Shown here: positions 59,205 to 64,000 of the stretch, in pieces
Layout of the letters: each line of letters begins with the position of its first letter
How positions within the stretch are numbered: position 1 is the first letter of the stretch
From: Acephala macrosclerotiorum
Lineage: Eukaryota; Ascomycota; Leotiomycetes; Helotiales; Mollisiaceae
Direction: 5' to 3'
Length of the DNA stretch: 64,000 nt
NCBI GenBank assembly: GCA_014904845.1
Contig: MU119240.1
Span: forward strand, 271,967-335,966
The notes under the pieces: model-generated
The model's database searches: none
The model's input: the letters and a program-made list of their open reading frames with translations, nothing else
What the model was told of the DNA's origin: nothing
Position numbers and translations under genes: made by a program

Positions 59205-59535
59205 TGCAATTTTGCTTTTTATAAGTTCATTAGTACTTTTGAAAGTATCTGCGTTGAATTACGATTAATAATAAGTATTGCGACGCGATCACGTAAAATA
59301 TAGTAATATAGTTTAGATTTTACTTTTTCAAATAAAAAAAAAGATGAATTCGATTAAAATTGAATTGATCGTACTTATAAAAAACGAGACAAAGAATACG
59401 ATCGAGAACAAGATCGAGAATATTGAAATCGAAAAAACTTTCAAAGTAAATATTGTAAAAATCATAGATTTCAAAGAAAATTATATTAGAAAAAATACTA
59501 TATTTGTAGTAAATCGAGATATTAATTTATAAAAT
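59205..59535 (+). other. Less-mutated island with a 62-codon frame
   Basis: This stretch keeps clearly more C and G than its surroundings. It includes an ATG frame (59344-59532) rich in Ile, Lys, Glu and Asn that stops where heavy decay resumes. It could be the 5' part of a transposon gag-like gene; no domain is recognisable, so no product is assigned. Confidence 0.35.
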
Positions 59536-62500
59536 ATACGATAAAAAAGCGATAATAAATATATACAAAATTTCGATAATAAGTTTAATATATAGTAAAT
59601 CGAAATATTATAATAATTTATTATTAAAAATTTTTCGTTAAAATTAAAAAAATAAAAAATTTATCGAAAAATACTCAAATAATAAAAATTGATTAATTAT
59701 TAATAAATATAAAAATAAAAAATAAAAATAAAAATTATTTTATCGAATTTAAAAAAATTAATAATACGTAAATAATAATTATTTTAAATAATTAATTTAC
59801 TCGTTATATTATTACGAAAGAAAATATATTTAATATTTTATCGTTATAATTCGAATTATTCAAATCGAATTAATATTTATTTTTTATTTTCGAAAATCAA
59901 TATTTTTTAAAAAATTTTCAAAGAATTATATCGAATAATAAAATCGTCGAAATATTAATTATTAATTAATTGCAATTTATAGTACTATAAAAATTCAATA
60001 TTAATATTTAATTAAATATATTTATAATCGAAATTTATAAAATTCACTTTAATAAAAATATTATTTTATTGTAAAAAATTATTCGAATTAATATTTTATT
60101 AAATATTATTATTTTTATAAATATATATTTTTTATTTTGTATTTAAAATATAAAATTCGATAATTTAAAAAATATTTTAATTCAAAAAAATAAAATTGTT
60201 TTCATTATAAAAAAATAAAACTATTTATAAATATTATTATATTAATTAAAAAAAAATTTAATTTGAAATTATTTTATTAATATAAAATTATATTAATTAT
60301 ATAAATATTTTAATTATTTATTAATACGACGTTTTGTAAAAGTTTTTCAACGAATTAATTATAATATAAATATTAAATATATTTAGTATTTTATTAAATA
60401 TTGTTATTATTATTAAATATATAAACAATTATTTAAAAAATTCAAATTTATTTTATAAGATAATTACGAATTTAATTATTCGATTATTATTAACATTTTA
60501 TATTTAAATAAAAAATTAGTTTTACAAGTAATAAATTTGTTTATAATATTTCAAATTATTAAATTTACAAAAAATATATTTGTAAAAACAATAAAAAATA
60601 TATTACGTATATATTAAATTAATATATATTAAAAACTATTAAATTATATCGTTTACAATATTAGAAAAAAAATTTCGTTTATAGAATTTTAATAAAATAC
60701 TAAAACAATAATAATTAAAATCAAAAAATATTTATTGAAATTTATAATAATATAAAAAAAATAAAAAAATACTATATTTTATTATATCGAATTTACAAAA
60801 TTATTTACGATGAATTAATCGAAAAATAAATCAATAAAAATATAATTTTATAAATAGTAATTAAAATTATTAACAATTTAATAAAATCGAACGATATTGT
60901 ATTTATATTATTAATCTTTGAAATATACTTTAAAATAATTAATAATAATATATCGTCGTTATTAATTATTAAAAAAATACGTTTTTTATATATTTAACGT
61001 TAAATTAATAATATATTTACAATGAAAAACGATTCAAATACGAAATTTATATTAAATTTATTAATTTTATTTAAAATACACGTTTAACGTAAAAAAAACA
61101 AATAAAAAAACTATATAAATTATTAATAATTAATAGAAAAATATATACGATCGATATATTTTACGAATCGATTAATTTTCGTTTAATAATTATTAAATTT
61201 TATTATATAAAAAAAAAATATTAAAAATTTATAATCGAATTAATAATCAAAAAAATAATCAAAAAAATTAAAAAAAAAATTAAAAAAAAAAAATTTATTA
61301 TTTTTTAATTAAAAAATTTATTTTTTATTTTTTTAATCGATTAAAATAAACGAAAAATTAATTAAAAAATGTAATTAAAAACGTTTAAAAAAATCACGAA
61401 ATAAAAACGTATATAATAAGAAATTTAAATAAAATAAATATTATAATTTTATTAAAAACAATAAAAAAAATTACAAAAATTTCAATGATTAATTTTTTAT
61501 TATTATTATTAAAAAAATTAAAATTTTTATAGTTTTTATAATAAAAAAAAACAATATAAAATTATTATTATAATTACGAAAAAAAAATATAATTACAATT
61601 TTTAAATAATTATTTGAAGTATTTTAAAAAAAATTTCGATAATTTGATTATAAATTTTTTTTTTAATTTCGTTTAATACGATTTTAATAAATATATTAAA
61701 ATTCGAATTTTTAATTCGAAATTAATTAACGAAATTAAAAGTAAAATTATTAATACTTTTTACGAGAAATCGAGATTAATAATTTAAAAATATAATAACG
61801 AAAATATTTTTTTTTTTTTTATATAATTTTCAATAATTCAAAAAATTAATCAATAATTAATTATCGTTTTAATATTTTTTTTAATTCAATTTTTAAACAA
61901 AAAAATCAAAATATAATTTCATAATATTATTTATATTGATTTAATCAAATAATTATTTAAAAAATCGATTAAATAATTCGAATTATAATTTTTATTATTA
62001 TTAGTAATAATTGTTTTAATATTTATTTTTTAATTTTACGTTTATTTTATTTAATTATATAAATAAATAAATATTTTCTCTAGAAAAAAACAAATAAAAT
62101 TGAATTATTAATATTAGATTAAAATTTTAATATTTTGTAATTTGTTTTCGAACGTATTAATATTAATTAATAATTAAATTCGTTCGATTATAAAATAACA
62201 AATGAATAAAATCGATCGAATAAAAAAATTTAAATTGTACGCAATTTACTAATTCAATTAAACGTAAAAAAGAGTAATTTTTATTTATATTAAAAAAAAT
62301 TATTAAATTTTCAAAGAATATTACGATTTTATATTCGTTTTATTTTTCTCGATTTGAAATTAATTGATTTTTTATTTTACGTTTTATCGCGTATTAATAA
62401 CAAGTATTTTATTATAATTTATTAAATAATATTAAAAATAATATTTATAAACTCGATATAAAAACTCAATATATTTATCGAATACAATATAATTTAATAA

Positions 62501-63647
62501 AATATTTTTTGAGAGTACGATTATATTTTTTTAAAATACGATTTTAATTAAAAAAAAAAGTTTTTTATTATTTTTTTTATTTTTTAATTCGATATAATAT
62601 ATATTAAAATAAATATAAAATTTTAAAACGAGAAATAATCAAAACTATAAATTATAAATAGAATATAAAAAAACTTTTTTAAAGTAAATAAAAAAAATAT
62701 TTTAAAAAAAAAATAAACGAAAATATAAAAAAAAAATTATATAAGACTTTATAAATAAACGAAATATAAATATCGAAAAAACGATTTATTAAAATTTTAA
62801 AAATATTAATAAATATCGCAAATAAAAAAAAATAATTAAAATAATTATATAAAAAAATTATAAAAATGAATTTAATAAAAAATTTCAATTTATAAAAAAA
62901 TATAATCGATTTAAAAATAAAATAAACTCGAAAACTAGCGTTTTTTATTATTTCTATTAAAAAAATTAAAAAAATAATATTAATACTTTTAAATTTTTTT
63001 TTTTAATTACTAAAACTCGTTACAAAAATTTTTATAAAATAAACAATATTATTCGAACGTGTAATACTTTAAAAACAATTTCAAAAATACAATAAAATAT
63101 TATTATTAAATTTATTATTAAAAAACGAAAACTCGAAACGAAATTTATTGTTTTTATTATTATTAAAAATTGAAAAATTATTAAAAAATTTCAATCGATT
63201 AATATATAATTTCAATCGCGAAAATTAAATAATATTTAATTTCAATAAAAAATTAATTATTTTTATAAAAATTTATAACAACAAATTCAAATACTATAAA
63301 AAGAAAAACTTATTAAATATATTAATATAAGTATTTAAAAATCTATATTCGAAAGTAAATATTAAACTCGAAAATTATTATAACGCGTTTTCGATTATAT
63401 TTACAAATAAAATCAATAAATTTTATTATTAGAAATTCATTAGAAAAAATTTACTTTTTAATAAAATAATTGAAATTGTAAAATTGAATTTTAAAATCGA
63501 AAAACGTTAAAACAAAATATTCAATTAATAAAATACGATTATATTTATTATAATTCGAATATAAAACTCAAATAAAACGACTTTTGAATACTTCGAAATA
63601 TTGTATTAAAAACTAATTCAAAAGTAATTTGATTTATACTCGAATAT

Positions 63648-64000
63648 TGTGGTGGGGCTATATGCTCTCCCTTCAAAATCCTTGTAAATAGCTAGTTTCG
63701 AGGGCAGTGCTGGTCACGTGTCTTCTAGTACATAAGGAGCTTTCGCTCACCATAGACTAATCAACAACCCTTTCTACTTCTACTCTGACTGATTGATTGA
63801 TTGACTTACGAATTACGAATTACTTCGGATAAGTCTAGCCCACTGGCTAAGACGAACTGACCTACGGTTGGGCCTTTTTGCTTTGTGCTCCATTGCCCTT
63901 CTACATTGGTAAAGCGACGCCGGGAAGTGAGTTGTCCCAGTGGACCTCGCTGAGAACTGTTTATGTGCGATTTGTGTATTCTGTCCTTCATTGCTGTTAA
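63648..64000. mobile_element. Possible young LTR or element end, cut by window
   Basis: Composition jumps from nearly pure A+T to normal exactly at TGTGGTGGGGCTATATGCTC. The sequence has LTR-like features (TG start, GCTATATGC, CATAAGGAGCTTTCGCTCAC, a GATTGATTGATTGAC run, a short ACGAATTACGAATTAC repeat). It shows no RIP-like decay, so it either inserted after the decay or escaped it. The other end is outside the window, so the class is inferred. Confidence 0.5.

Larger units (their letters stand above)
55648..63647. other. AT isochore, 8 kb of RIP-like decay, no gene
   Basis: No coding frame of weight exists. From about 55650 to 56200 and 59600 to 63600, C outside CpG persists but G outside CpG is rare on the + strand, the mirror image of the retrotransposon block to the left. 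Between them both bases are nearly absent. These stretches are probably remnants of further transposons. Confidence 0.7.

Noticed and set aside
1..64000. CRISPR arrays, bacterial operons, riboswitches
   Set aside because: The window is fungal nuclear DNA; the tandem repeats found are minisatellites or satellites without spacer structure.

Overview
The window is nuclear DNA of a filamentous ascomycete (Pezizomycotina; the gene families suggest Leotiomycetes, which is an impression and not a tested placement). The reasons are short GT-AG introns, a dispersed single 5S rRNA gene, fungal-specific families (2EXR, HET, NACHT-ankyrin, WSC copper-radical oxidase, GH71, OPT transporter) and an 18 kb AT block that looks like repeat-induced point mutation (RIP).

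Layout. 0-17 kb: four 2EXR-domain loci on the minus strand (387-1474, a broken copy at 2333-3012, 9230-10321 and 16208-17029), interleaved with a small two-exon gene, a 5S rRNA gene plus a truncated 5S relic, a HET-domain gene (6239-8479, +) and a five-exon oligopeptide transporter (11156-13845, -). 17-24 kb: one giant minus-strand gene. Two long open frames join across two introns into a predicted 2077-residue NACHT-ankyrin (NLR-like) protein. 24-33 kb: divergent from it, a seven-exon secreted protein with five WSC domains and a glyoxal-oxidase-like copper-radical oxidase domain, then an eight-exon GH71 alpha-1,3-glucanase.

33.8-45.4 kb is a decay zone: a PLP-dependent deaminase/desulfhydrase pseudogene, a membrane-protein gene split by a 1051 bp TIR transposon with a 5 bp target duplication (itself holding a nested TA-flanked MITE), two back-to-back TIR elements sharing a TA, another TIR element with an internal minisatellite, two apparently intact genes (40625-41752 and 43278-44287) and an array of about 205 bp tandem repeats.

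45.4-63.6 kb is a gene-free AT isochore in which nearly every surviving C or G sits in CpG. A 9659 bp LTR retrotransposon can still be delimited in it (130 bp LTRs, AAAAT target duplication). C-to-T decay is strand-asymmetric in blocks. The isochore ends abruptly at 63648, where non-mutated sequence resembling a young LTR begins.

How the parts fit: the HET, NACHT-ankyrin and 2EXR genes are typical of fungal self/non-self recognition regions, and the oxidase and glucanase are secreted wall-acting enzymes. This lies on the flank of a transposon-rich compartment, the sort of setting in which fungal recognition genes turn over quickly. The functional grouping is inference from families and proximity.
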